Source of the DNA: Leucogyrophana mollusca | Taxonomy: Eukaryota > Basidiomycota > Agaricomycetes > Boletales | Length of the DNA stretch: 64,000 nucleotides | Assembly (NCBI GenBank): GCA_021014945.1 | Contig: MU266406.1 | Location: forward strand, 47,563-111,562 | Direction: 5' to 3' | Shown: one piece after another, positions 48,396-59,787 of the stretch | How positions within the stretch are numbered: position 1 is the first letter of the stretch | How the letters are laid out: each line of letters starts with the position of its first letter | The notes under the pieces: model-generated | What the model saw: only the letters and a program-made list of their open reading frames with translations | Database searches by the model: none | What the model was told of the DNA's origin: nothing | Translations under genes and position numbers: made by a program

Positions 48396-51300
48396 AGCGC
48401 CCAGCAACTAATTAGACGAACCTGGTCGATGAGTCGACAACGACAGTCTTGACACAGACAGTTGCGTGCCTGCAGGGAACACCAAGCGAGATTTGCTAAA
48501 CACACCTTAGCTCGCAATGTGGGTACGACCCTTTGGTAGTTCGAGATCCACCATACTGGTAACGCCTGGAGTGGTGCAACTCCCAAATCTCAGTGGACCG
48601 GCAGGGAAGTCAACGAACGCAAGATACTGACAACTATGTAATACTGCGGGTGTGATTGGACACTCCAAATTGAAAACGGCATCTGAAGCACATGCCTACC
48701 AAGAGGTCGGAACACTTCATCAAAAACTTAGAGCTGGTGATATACGAGGTGCGAAAAACATACTCGAAAGCGTGATCAATGATCGACACGCGACATCTCT
48801 AGCCTCTGGCTCCTCCATAGACGTCCGTCAGAACAGCCACCGAACAAAAGTTAAAACGAGGCCGAATTGGGACCAACCTATTCAGTCTCGCCACTTGAAA
48901 TCTGGAGTATTCGAGGCTCGGGGAAGCATGGAGGGTGCCCCGGGTAGAATATTGGATGCATCCTCGGGAAAGGCCACAATGAGATGTGAATGCCGGCAAT
49001 CCGAAAATCCCGGGACATATAGAGCAGTCGTAGCCCCGTGCTATCGCAGCCAAGATGTATAAAACCGGAGCAGTGGAAAGATTGCCTGAACATGGATCGA
49101 ACGGGAATGGGGCCGTCGTCGCAAAAAAACCCATCGATTGACCTGTGGCGTGACAGCACGCAAGCGCACAAATATCACAGAAAGTCAGGAGCAGCCGGTC
49201 CCATGTTACGGGTCCGCGCATGGGTGGAGCAAGGTGGCTTCGACAGAAAAGTATTCCAATCTAGACTATGACCTGTGGCGGATTGATCGTCAATACGGCA
49301 GTGCACGTAAGTATATCATGAACAGAAATAAACTGCCGTTTATCCTGCATATATATGTGCTGCAGAAGGCTTAGTGCGACACCCATACTCTGGTACTGCC
49401 CGCGATGAAGCCCGCCCCGGGAGGCACGAGATAGGACAGCAGGGCTGTAGTATACTCCTCAGTTTTTCGGGGTACTGCATTGCTGAAGGGCCTTTCATCA
49501 AGCAACGTAGCTTCACGGGGGCTCGGTCAGTTGGTGCCGGTATGCAGGGAGCATGACCATCTGAATCATAGTATCAGCGCTCAATTCCCAGAAGCCAGAC
49601 GCACCTCTTGCGCCGCGACTCACAAGTCGGTTGCTGACCATCACGACATCTTACAGACCATGTGTCAGCACCGGCACACGGAACGTCCTCTAGACAGTTC
49701 TGAGTACTACGATGTTAGTCCCTACAATACCATGCACCCACCACATCCACATATAGATTCAGCTGTAGGGTTTGGTTTTCAAAAGGCCGATGTGGAAGAG
49801 AACAACACAAGCGCAACCCCTCTCGTATTGGATTTGTAACTTTAAACTTGTACCCATGTGACTTTTCCCACGGCATGGAGTCTCCAGCTCCTTGACTTCG
49901 ACCTCATGCTTGCGATCTGAGCAGTCTCAGTCTTCGGAGTATACATCATTGTAGCCCCCCCAGCGCGTCTCCAGATTTTTCCGGCTCGCTATTCGGTCTC
50001 TCACCGTGAGATAACGGTGCTCTTTAGCAATGAACCGCAAGGGGGAATCATTCGGGATGCTTCCACTATTTTTGCTTGGACTTCAACAGGAGGCCGCCAT
50101 TCCCCATCATGCCCTTGCTCTTGTTGGGGAGACCCCAAAAAGCGGCGTCTCTCTTTTTACCCGGTGCGATATTCTGCGTTCCTATCCTGTCATGCCGCTT
50201 CGTCAGAAGAGCCACGAGTAGCTTGCAAAAACAAGATTGTCACAATGATCAGGCAGGATCTGGCTGCGATGGAGTTCATTATTTCGGGCTTAGGAAGCTG
50301 TCGCGAGCTTTACGATGAATATAAACCAAAAATCCTCATGTTTTGATACGACTACTTGCTGCCCTCACGATTCAGTAAACTTTCGTACGATTGCGTATAG
50401 AATTCCACAACCTCGACCTGGCTCCTATCCTACAAGGGAGTCACACCATTATCGACACCCAAACGCTGCCTCACAACGCCCTTCTTTCTAATATCCCGGG
50501 ACAATCATTGTCCTCGCCGGCGTCGTTTCCTTTTTCCAAGGTGTGGGCATCTTATTCGAATCACATTAGAAGTCTAAACCACCGGCATTGGAGGAGCTTA
50601 CGGTCGTAGTAAGTATCATCTTCCGCGGAGTTCACTCCTCCGAATCCGGCTACGGAGAGGGCTCCGCCAATCACATCGCCGAGTCTGTGCAGAAGCACCT
50701 CGACCAACTCGACACTGACAATCATTATTATATTCGTAACAACCTCCTTATACACCAGCTCATCCCTCCCGGAAGCGATTGTATCGACAGCTGCAGTGCG
50801 ATGGACACGTGGACGTGGAGGGTATTCACTTGAGTGAGGTTATCAATGGTTTGGACTGTTTGCTTTGCGTTGTCAGAGGGCTATAAGATGCGTAGGCGTT
50901 CGAACTAGCATTGCCGACTGTATCAACTGCCTCAAAACCCTTTGAGCCACGGTCGCCTCTGTTGTCTGCCTCAAGATTGGGTTTGTTCAACTTCGATTGG
51001 ATTTCGACGCGGGCGACTTTCTCTCCCTCGTAACTTATCGCCTTGTCCACGCCTCCTCTCTATCTTGATCCTCGGTTGTCCAACCATTCTCGGAAATCGC
51101 CCTCTCTTCTATCACTGCATACCTACGCCCAAGATTCAGAAAATTCCGTCTGTTGGAAGTGTTCTAACCAAAACCTCCAAGAATGTTTTTGAAGAGGGTT
51201 GTGATAAGCAGGAACAGAAGCACGGGAAAACTTAGGGACTGTGTGCGGCACACACGGCATCGATCGACCGATCATTTGTGCGTTCGAGATGGGTATGCAG

Positions 51301-51917
51301 CAAGTACCAGCTCCTATCACAGGAACCTTGGCCGCATAAATACTACAGAGTTGGGTGACTCGACCGAGAAGCAACTACTTAGCGAACGATCGCAAGGTTC
51401 TCGGCTTGCTACCAGATGACAGGTTACATCCGTAAGGAACACCGAGGCGAACAGTCCTCGGTCCCCTATCGGACAAATAAGGCCTACAAGAACCATGTTG
51501 TCATTGTTCGTGGCAAAGGGCAAGTTGAAATACAAGTACTTACTCTGCTTCGCCCCAAGATGGGATCTATCGCACAATGTCCACGTTGCGTCCCCCTTAC
51601 AACTTCTTAGTTTCCATCCCTACGTTCGCTCCTTCCTGCTCCCTCAGCTCTGCCTTTGGGTTCACGAGTCAACAACTTCCTTCCGGAAGTATTTTGGAGA
51701 GATATGTCGCGGAGTCGGGAATAGCCGACAAACAATAGCGCCCCGATCCAATCTGAAAGTAATCTCTCATCATATCAGCCTTCTCTTTTGTCTTCATATC
51801 AAGCTGAGACAAAGGAACGAAAGACTACATCTACGTCCACGCAGAAAATGACATGGCCATCGACTCTTTGGCTTCCCTCACACCCAAACAAACCTCGTTC
51901 TCTCTGTTCTGTGCACA
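48396..51917. other. Gene-poor region FRE2 / F-box 3
   Basis: About 3.5 kb between divergent genes. A 136-codon plus-strand reading at 48652-49062 and several shorter ones overlap readings on the other strand; none is recognised. No RNA gene, mobile element or clear repeat seen. Confidence 0.4.
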
Positions 51918-53794
51918 ATGGATCGCAGAGTTCGCTATCCAGACACCCCCATCAACAGACTACCAGTCGAACTCCTCTCATACATATTTACGTTAACCAC
52001 CCACGGCTTTCCTGGATCTCACCAGGACAGTTCGGATCGTCATGACTTACTTTTTGACCCGGAGAGTGTCATAGTACCATCGGTGATATCGGCCGTGAGT
52101 CGACACTGGAGGAACATCGCGCTCTCAACGCCAGCCATATGGACAAGTCTTTGTATGACTTTGGCAAACGTGATTGGATTTAAATCACCCTCGGGCGCTG
52201 AGTCGAGTTACTTAGACGCTCAGCGCCTCGCGGCCCATCTTATTCGTTCTCGGAATTCTCCACTCGATATCCTCATTGATGCTCGTGACCCGGACTGGGA
52301 CTTCACTGAGTCTCCGTAAGTCTGCCCGTTCACTTCCCAATAGTATTTATTAACGTATCTTTGGATGGATGTAGTGATGACTTTCCTCCTGGTGCAGAGG
52401 GTCGTATTTATTGTCATCCCTTTCGCCCGAGGTTCATTGTCCAAATTCTCGACTTCTTATTCCCGCACATCAATAGATGGCGCTCGTTGACGATACTCAC
52501 CGATACGTGGGCGTCCATGCATGCTGCTGTCATTCGTTTGAGTGCTGCTGCGCCTGCTAACTCTGGCGCAAGGCAGGGTGCGCTCCTTCTCGAAAACCTA
52601 ACTCTGATGCGCTGCAACGAGTTCATCGGTCATTCTGGTTCTTTCACCCCTCGCGCTCTCAAAGTTCCCGTAAAGACGCCTTTCGCTGCTCTAATGGATG
52701 CATCCGCATACGGCACCCCTTCAATACCTTTCAACCCCCTTCCTCGCCTTCGACACCTTTCTCTTATAGGCGTTCACGTGGACTGGGCTGGATTTCCCCG
52801 TATATTGTCGACTACATCCAAAGTTGTTCCTGTCCACACTCCGCCTTGTGGTCTTCAGACCCTCGAGCTGGCTTACCACTGTTGCGAAGTCCGACCCTCA
52901 GTAGACGAATTTTGTCGTATTCTCGAACGGTGTTCGGAGTTACGCAGATTGGTCCTGAAGGTATCTGGCCCGCAGCTTCTCGCAGAAGATGACAGATCAG
53001 AGAAGCCGGTATCTTTACCTCTGCTGGAAGAGATCTCCCTCTCGTACACCGATGCTCAAGAGGCAGCCAGAACGCTCAGTCTCATCCACGCTCCAAGCCT
53101 CAAAACGCTCTCCATTGAAGATGCCACGCATCCTGCAAACCCGTCGGAAGAAGACGGGGGCTGTCTGCTCACATACTGCGGTACTGGTCTTCTGCTCGAA
53201 GACTTCCCGACCGAGTCGGCTGGACTGAGTTACAGCAGGAGCGACGGTGGAGGCGCTTTCATTGCTCTCGCAACTTCTTCACCTCGGCCTGCCAAGCCTC
53301 CCTTCCCCCTTTTGGAAGACCTCTCCATGAAAAACGTCAAAACCTGCCTGGCTCCGTATGCTGCCGTATTGGGGGCATCCCCTAGGTTGCGTCGACTATC
53401 GCTCCATGACACGCCTGCACACGCGCTCGCTTCATTACTCCCTCAGCCTTCACGCGACCCCTCTCACGCGGATATGACACACATGGTAGCGCCATGTCCC
53501 AACCTCGACATCCTCGAGGTCTGGGGCGCAGACAGCGAAAGTTATCACGTGGTAGGCTTCGCCATGAACGAACGGGCACGATGTGGCACACCTCGCATCC
53601 TGGATGTGACATTACATCTCGCCCACGATGTCGTCGTGGGGAATCTGGCACGGATGTATGACGGGATCAACGTTGCTATCGAGAAAGTGTGTGATGAGTT
53701 TGGTAGCGAGTCAGACTGGGATATAGAGGCTGAGGACCCGTATCAGCCTGGAGGAGTGTTCAATGATGTGGAGTTCGATGAGTTCTATGGATAA
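51918..53794 (+). CDS. F-box protein 3
   Basis: Two exons (51918-52315, 52375-53794) total 1818 bases, 605 residues. The F-box is clear: INRLPVELLSYIFTLTTHG at about residues 12-30, followed by VISAVSRHWRNIALSTPAIW, the standard continuation in basidiomycete F-box proteins. The C-terminal 450 residues have Leu-rich segments (LRHLSLIGVHVDW, LEEISLSYTDA, PRLRRLSLHD) that probably form a solenoid for substrate binding. It would act as an SCF ubiquitin ligase adaptor. It is not closely related to the pair at 25214 and 31407: the F-box is more canonical and the intron lies elsewhere. Substrate unknown. Confidence 0.85.
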
Positions 53795-54215
53795 GAGGCA
53801 CTGTATTTACGATAAGTTTTTAACATATGCATGTACTTAATAGACCTCGCGACCTGCTGAGAGATGGACCAGAGATTGATGCTGCATTTTTGGTCCTGAG
53901 GTGGTCCCTGACATGTTTTCAACGTTTGTTTGGCGATAAGTCCGAGTCTCAGATCTCAGGCTCGACAGGATCCATGGCAGTTGACGCTTTCAGCCTCCAA
54001 ACTTGTCATGGTCTCCCGGAGGCGGACCCGGCCGTTATACAGAACGAAGATAGTCGTTCAGTCTATATAATAAATTATCCCAAGCTTCAACATCGAATAC
54101 TCAATTCGCTATTTGAAGCTTACAGTGTCTCCGTCTCACACCAAGTACCCTCGCAAACTCCCAGGGTTTGGAAAAACTCAGGGTATATCTCAGCTCGCAC
54201 CGCATCCATCATCTC
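53795..54215. other. Intergenic region F-box 3 / ASCH gene
   Basis: About 420 bases. A TATA-like run (ctatataataaat) near 54064-54076, ~140 bases before the chosen ATG, could belong to the ASCH gene. Confidence 0.4.
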
Positions 54216-54875
54216 ATGCCTTCGGAACCGACCAGCTCTGGGTCCTCTCATAGTCGTCCGCGCGAAGACGTCATCCTTCCAATGACCGACCAACACATGC
54301 AACACATCGTCCGAGGCGAAAAAACGTATGAGTTCCGTCGATACTTCATCGCGCAGTCCGTCCGTCGAATCTGGTTCTATCTCAATGCCCCCTTCTCGCA
54401 CGTTGCATACGTCTGCGAAATTGACCCTGCGCGGACACGCAATGAAGGAGACGAGCCTTTGCCCGAGGACGGACTGGGAAACAAGGAGTTTAACCAGAGA
54501 AACGCCGAATGTGATCGCTACGACTATGCATATCGCGTGCGAAGCGTTTATAGATTACACGATCCTATCAGTTTGAAGGTTATGAAGGCGCGGTATGGAT
54601 TCAAGGGTGCTCCTCGGAGCCTAGTATATGTTCCTCCAAAAATACTGGAGGATGTTGCGTGGGACAAGCAGCAGCATGTACGTTCTGCAGGACATTCGCT
54701 ATCCTCAGGCTCCATCGATCTTCTTACACCGGTACCGGAAAAATCGAAGCAAATTATGGAGTCCAGCCATGGGAAGACCCGGAAGAGGGGGCGCCACGAG
54801 TCGGGCCAGGATACGCGCAATGCAAAGAAGCAGGTATGTTCTCTGCTGAAGTCCTTGACGTCGCCACTGAACTAG
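54216..54875 (+). CDS. ASCH/PUA-like domain protein
   Basis: Encodes about 219 residues as an open reading. After a short polar leader it reads DVILPMTDQHMQHIVRGEKT then YEFRRYF, the start of an ASCH-type PUA-like fold, followed by RRIWFYLNAPFSHVAYVCEI. ASCH domains are thought to bind RNA or modified nucleosides. The C-terminal third is basic (KTRKRGRHES). I chose the ATG at 54216; one at 54168 is in frame but adds residues without family likeness. A 42-base intron (54834-54875) is possible and would replace the last residues with a longer tail to about 55028. Function beyond the fold is unknown. Confidence 0.6.
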   Translation: MPSEPTSSGSSHSRPREDVILPMTDQHMQHIVRGEKTYEFRRYFIAQSVRRIWFYLNAPFSHVAYVCEIDPARTRNEGDEPLPEDGLGNKEFNQRNAECDRYDYAYRVRSVYRLHDPISLKVMKARYGFKGAPRSLVYVPPKILEDVAWDKQQHVRSAGHSLSSGSIDLLTPVPEKSKQIMESSHGKTRKRGRHESGQDTRNAKKQVCSLLKSLTSPLN

Positions 54876-56390
54876 GCTCCAGCGCTGATGTGGTCATTTA
54901 TCAAGGTTATGGCGTGTTGTTATGGAGGGCGTAGGGCTATTTTCATGCCAAAGCACGCGACGTTCAGAGACCTGCTAATGTGCTATACCATACTTACCTT
55001 CAAGGAGTTACGGTTTTGTTCCGACTAGCGTGCAGTGCTCATGCTGTACATGTCCTTCGTGGGACCGACCTTGTCAACACTCGGTAGCGCGAGCGTCTTG
55101 TGATCCCAGAGGCGCACTCGTGACTGTTTTTTGTCGAACGCAAGGCGGTCGACGCTATCGTAGATAACCAACCGCAGGGAGTTCTTGGGCGCACCGGTCC
55201 TGCCATCCGATATCGTGCTCCCCTCAGGTCTGTGCATCTGATCCTCGTTCTTCCCGGGCTTCTACTACGAACTCAAATGAGTTGGCTATCAATGGACTGT
55301 CTATTTTTATGGCAGTCGTTCTAAAGACGACAGAGCGCGACAGTTCTCCAACGTGGGCGCCGCCAATCATGCGTTACCCCCATTCTTACGAGATGCTGAA
55401 TGGTGCTCGTTTCAGAGAAGTTCAGGCTCGAGGACTAATTCATTGAACTTTCCGTTGACTACACCTTCCGGAAACGCTACCATCAGTTGATGGCTCGCCA
55501 ACGGGGTGGGGTTTTCTATGGCAGCATGCATCGTTGCGTTCCAGATCAAAGCGGAGAAATGAGGGGTCTTCAGTTTTCGCACGAACGGAGCTATTTGTTG
55601 TAAGTGCCTCCCCCTCTCAATCCTGGGGGTCGACCTCAATCAGGCAATCAATCTCGGCGTGTTTGCACCCCTTGTGGCCAGTGCTTGTATCGTCCAGATG
55701 CGCGACTTAAGCCGCTAACCATGCGTATATACGACCAGCCACTCGCCCTGCCCTTGTGTCCCGAAACGGGTGTACTGTGAGCAGAAGCCAATAAAAGTTC
55801 ACAGCGCCTCCTGTCACCCCGTCCAAGTCCGCGGAATCGGCCAACACATGTTCATGCTCTCAGCATCTTCGTGCCTTTTTGTTTTCGCGGGCTGTTTGAA
55901 TGCCAGGTTGCTGTAATGTGAGCCGCTCATTTGTACTAGCTTAAGCTCTCTGACTAGCGAATAGCGGCCTCCTGGTTTGATGGCCACCCGCCGCTTTTTG
56001 CAGTGACGTTCGGGCTGAAGTTGTTCCGCCTTTGCTTATTCCAGTCGTTTATTCGTCTGTATTTAGCTCAGCCTGCTGGAAATAATCTGCAGAGATGGTG
56101 TTCTATCTGAGCCACGATCACCACTTATTTGGAGGAGTTACTTCGTAACTTGTATAGGCCTAAGCAGAAAGAAAGAGCAACTGAAACTCACGACTCAGGA
56201 ACGCGGAGAAGTCAGGGTGATTACCCGATATGGCGTATATGGTAATGGGTTACGGAAATATCCGGGTCGGGCCGGTACACAGGCTTACCATCGAAATTTC
56301 AGCTTTTCATCTTACCGCTGACCTGCTCCGATACTTATTCCAAGGATCTCTGGTTTCTCTACTTTCTGACTCTATAAAAATACCACCGTT
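54876..56390. other. Intergenic region ASCH gene / Zn2Cys6 factor
   Basis: About 1.5 kb. Two minus-strand readings (55025-55237 and 55412-55639) look mildly protein-like but the DNA between them has stops in all useful frames. I cannot support a gene. A TATAAAAAT run at 56373-56381 lies only about 10-18 bases before the factor's ATG. Confidence 0.35.
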
Positions 56391-59389
56391 ATGCCCCCCG
56401 CGCAGGAAGAACAGGAAAAGCCGTCAACGTCAATACTCAAGGAGAGGCGATTCAAGCTGAGCAGGTCGGTGGTGGTCTTGTCGGCCGTTATGTCCAGTGT
56501 CTGACTCGCTTGCTATGTTTCAGAGCGTGTGATCGTTGTCGGTGAGCGCTTTTTGTGAAGGAGCGTATCTACGGTGCTGATTATTTCTTGTATCGCAGTC
56601 GAAGGAGGATAAAATGCGATGAAGGACACCCCTGCCAGGCATGCTTAACTGCCTCTTCGGCCTGCACTTTCGAAGAACCTGGGAAGCGAACACATCCGCA
56701 CAAGTCAAAGTGAGCCTCCCTCGGAATTTGTACCTTGTGCTATCTTACATGCTCAATCCCTCCTCATCCTCCAGACGTACCGCTACACTCGAAGACCGAA
56801 TGCATCAACTAGAGACCCTAATTCAAGCGATCCCTCCAGCTGTGTTCGCAGCGGGCGGTGGTGGCTCAGACATGAATTCTGTTCCCCCTGTATCGCCGGA
56901 CAGCATCGCAAGTCCTCTAGCCTCATTCGCTTCAGCCAACCATACATTTCCCGCGGGCGTCCCACCCCCATCCTTACACGTTTTCCCACTCACGAATCCG
57001 TCCACGCACTTCACATCACTACCCCAGAGGAATTCACCACGACAGCAAAGTCCAAATACGGCCTTTCGTTCCATGCTTGGTCAACCTTCGCATAGCCAAG
57101 GTGGTGTGACGTCAGCCGAACAACAGCCGGAGGAGCATTCTCGCATGTCGATACATGCCTCATATCTGTATTTCGACGATGAGGGGTACACCAGGTGGCA
57201 AGGAGAAACCTCCGGATTGCCGCTTCTGGACCTATTGGTCGACAATCACACGCCGGTCAAGTCGGAGACGGAGAAAAGCTCTCCAGATCCATCGTGGTCC
57301 AGTGCTAAAGCTTCGCAAACGACATGGTTTCCCAACCGGACACCTAGACGTACTGACGTCAACCCGGAAACACTTTGGCGACTGATAACTTCGTACATTG
57401 TTCCCGAGCTTATGGACAGGTGACATCAATTTCATCTCATTCATGTCCACGTTCTGACCCTGCGTCATCAGCCTCGTCCAGTGCTATTTGTGCACATCGT
57501 ACTACCTCCTTCCATTTCTCCACGTTCCGACATTCCTGGCAGTACGTGATATTCACGTGCTAAAGCACTCATCCTCTGATAATGCCTTTCCAGGACTATG
57601 GTAACCCCAGAAAATGGGGCGAACCTGGTTTCGCAGCGTTTATCGTGGCTATTTGTTGCCTTGCCTCGCGACACATTGATGATCCCCGTGTGCGGTCGGA
57701 TCCTAGCGAAGGCATATCTGCTGGCACGCAATGGTTTGAGCTTTTCGGGCGGCTGAGGACCCTTCCTATTGCGGATCGCCCCACACTATATACCATTCAA
57801 GCCGATCTGATTGCTGCCGTCTACGCCGTCGGACTAGGCAAGCTATCCAAAGCTGCGGCGCTCTTATCTGAAGCCATCACCGTATCTGTTGACGCCGGTC
57901 TGCATCGCTCAGCTGATACCTACGACCTGTTTGACCCTATTGAGGACGAAGTACGGAAGCGTACTTTCTGGTGCGTGTACCTATGGGACAAGCAACTGTC
58001 TGCGCATTTTGGGCGACCGCCGATGATTCGCCTGAGGGACTGTGATATTGGAGAACCGACGATCGTGGACGACGAATTCATTACACACGATGGCATGGTC
58101 ACCCAGCCCGCAGGAACGGAGAGCCGGATGAGCGCGTTCATCGCCGCGGTGCGCATCATGGTAGTTATGGAGTCTGTTCTGGACATCCCACCCCCGCGTC
58201 ATCGTTCTGGCGACTCTTCTCCATTTCTGCTCCGGGCGGCTGGTGTGCTATCTGGTCACACTCGACCTAAGGACCTGCGAGAAGAGGAGGCTCTACTTGA
58301 CGAGATCCGCCGCTCAATACCGCCTTATTGGGCTCATTCTTCGGAGACGCTCGCGGGAGATGATGTCATCCGCGTCACGCAGGCTGTTCGACTGCATTGC
58401 GGGGAGCAGTTTGTAAGGATGTTGATTCATCGGCACAGGTTCTCGAACTTCGTTGCAGAGAGAGTCTACAGTGGTGTGGAGGAGGAGCTAGGCGACTTCG
58501 AGAGGGAAGCGATGACTGCTGCTCAGTCGTGCGCATTGCAGATCATCTCGTCGCATATGCAAGTCGCAGCGAAGGGCTTGATGACCTACTGTTAGTTTCA
58601 TCCATTCATCCTGATAGCATGCGCTAACATCCCTGACCAGACGGAGTGCACGTCATTCATCAGCTTACACAAGCTGGGCGGACACTGGTCGCCATTCTCA
58701 TAAACTGCAAGACCTCAAAGCTTCAGCCTCTAATCCAACCTGCTCTTGAGGCACTTCGGTCATGTGTTGGTCTCTTGCGGCGCTTCAGTGGGCGGTATGT
58801 GTGTGGTCAGAGATCTGGTGACTTGATGGAAGAGTTCTGCCGTCGTAAGTGTTCGCGATCGTCGCATGCGCATCACATCACTCATGTACGTGATACAGTC
58901 ACGCAAATTCCCTTGGAGCCCTCTCGCCCAGACTCCCAGGAACAGTCGAATACCCGACCGCCCTGGATAAGACCCGTCCGCAAGAAGACGCCCAGTGCAG
59001 CCCGTGGTGGGAGCGACAACGGGTCTCAGCACAGCAGCCCCGAGGCATTCTCACCGTCCGACTTCTTTGTCGATCCTACCGTCAGTGCAACGAGCCCGGC
59101 ACAGAGCATCTCTCAGACCTCATTTTCGCCAGCGCCTGGAACATCATCGTACACTCTGAGTGCGGGCCGACGATCATCGCTTTCTGTTCCTTCATTCTTG
59201 GATGGGTCGAATGGTATGGACATGGATGCAGGGATGTATATGACGCCGGAAGTGATGAACATGTTCGGCGATGGTGGGGTGGATGTTACGTCCCTCTTCT
59301 CACCTGATTTCAGCATGGGGTCTCATTCAACCGAGCCTCATGATTCGGTGTATGGGCACGCGAACGGTGGTTTGGTGACGACGCCATGA
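56391..59389 (+). CDS. Zn(II)2Cys6 transcription factor with fungal-specific regulatory domain
   Basis: Eight exons: 56391-56464, 56524-56541, 56599-56709, 56775-57419, 57472-57541, 57594-58590, 58641-58844, 58899-59389. They total 2610 bases, 869 residues. The DNA-binding cluster is built from three exons and has the canonical spacing C27-x2-C30-x6-C37-x5-C43-x2-C46-x6-C53, with basic RRRRIK between Cys 30 and 37. A short coiled coil ([13 protein letters not shown]) follows, as in dimeric Gal4-type factors. The middle region (about 290-600) with [28 protein letters not shown] and [13 protein letters not shown] is the fungal-specific transcription factor domain. The Ser/Thr-rich C terminus may activate transcription. 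It resembles XlnR-type regulators of carbon use, but targets are unknown. Exon 2 is only 18 bases. Confidence 0.92.
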
Positions 59390-59787
59390 GTTTCGTTTTT
59401 GATTGGGGAGGTTCGGTGTACGACTAACTGCAGAGCTTGCAGGCTTTTATTCTTCTTTGTATTTCGATCTCGTGTCTTTTCTAGGCGCTCTTATTGCAAT
59501 TTCATGCTTTCGCCAAGTCACGGTCACGTGGTCGCGATTCTGTCAGTCCGTTGCCGAGCGTAAGCGAAAAGTAATCCAAGATACCAAGTTGAATTCAAGC
59601 AAAGTTCAAGTCCCCCAAGGACAACTTGGCGGCACTTGGTGAGGTTCCCCAAGTGTAAGCTATAGTCATCATACCCCGGGTTGTATAAGTATCGCGTCGG
59701 TTCTATTCTTTCCCTTTCTTTGTCTTCCCGTTAACTTGTGTCAACTCGGGGTCACCGCTCCTTATCGGCGTGCTCAGTTGGCGAAAG

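Noticed and set aside
48652..49062. 136-codon plus-strand open reading as a gene
   Set aside because: Overlaps a similar-length reading on the opposite strand and shows no family motif.
50588..50833. Small peptide reading considered as a mating pheromone precursor
   Set aside because: It lacks the C-terminal CaaX box and no STE3-type receptor gene is nearby.
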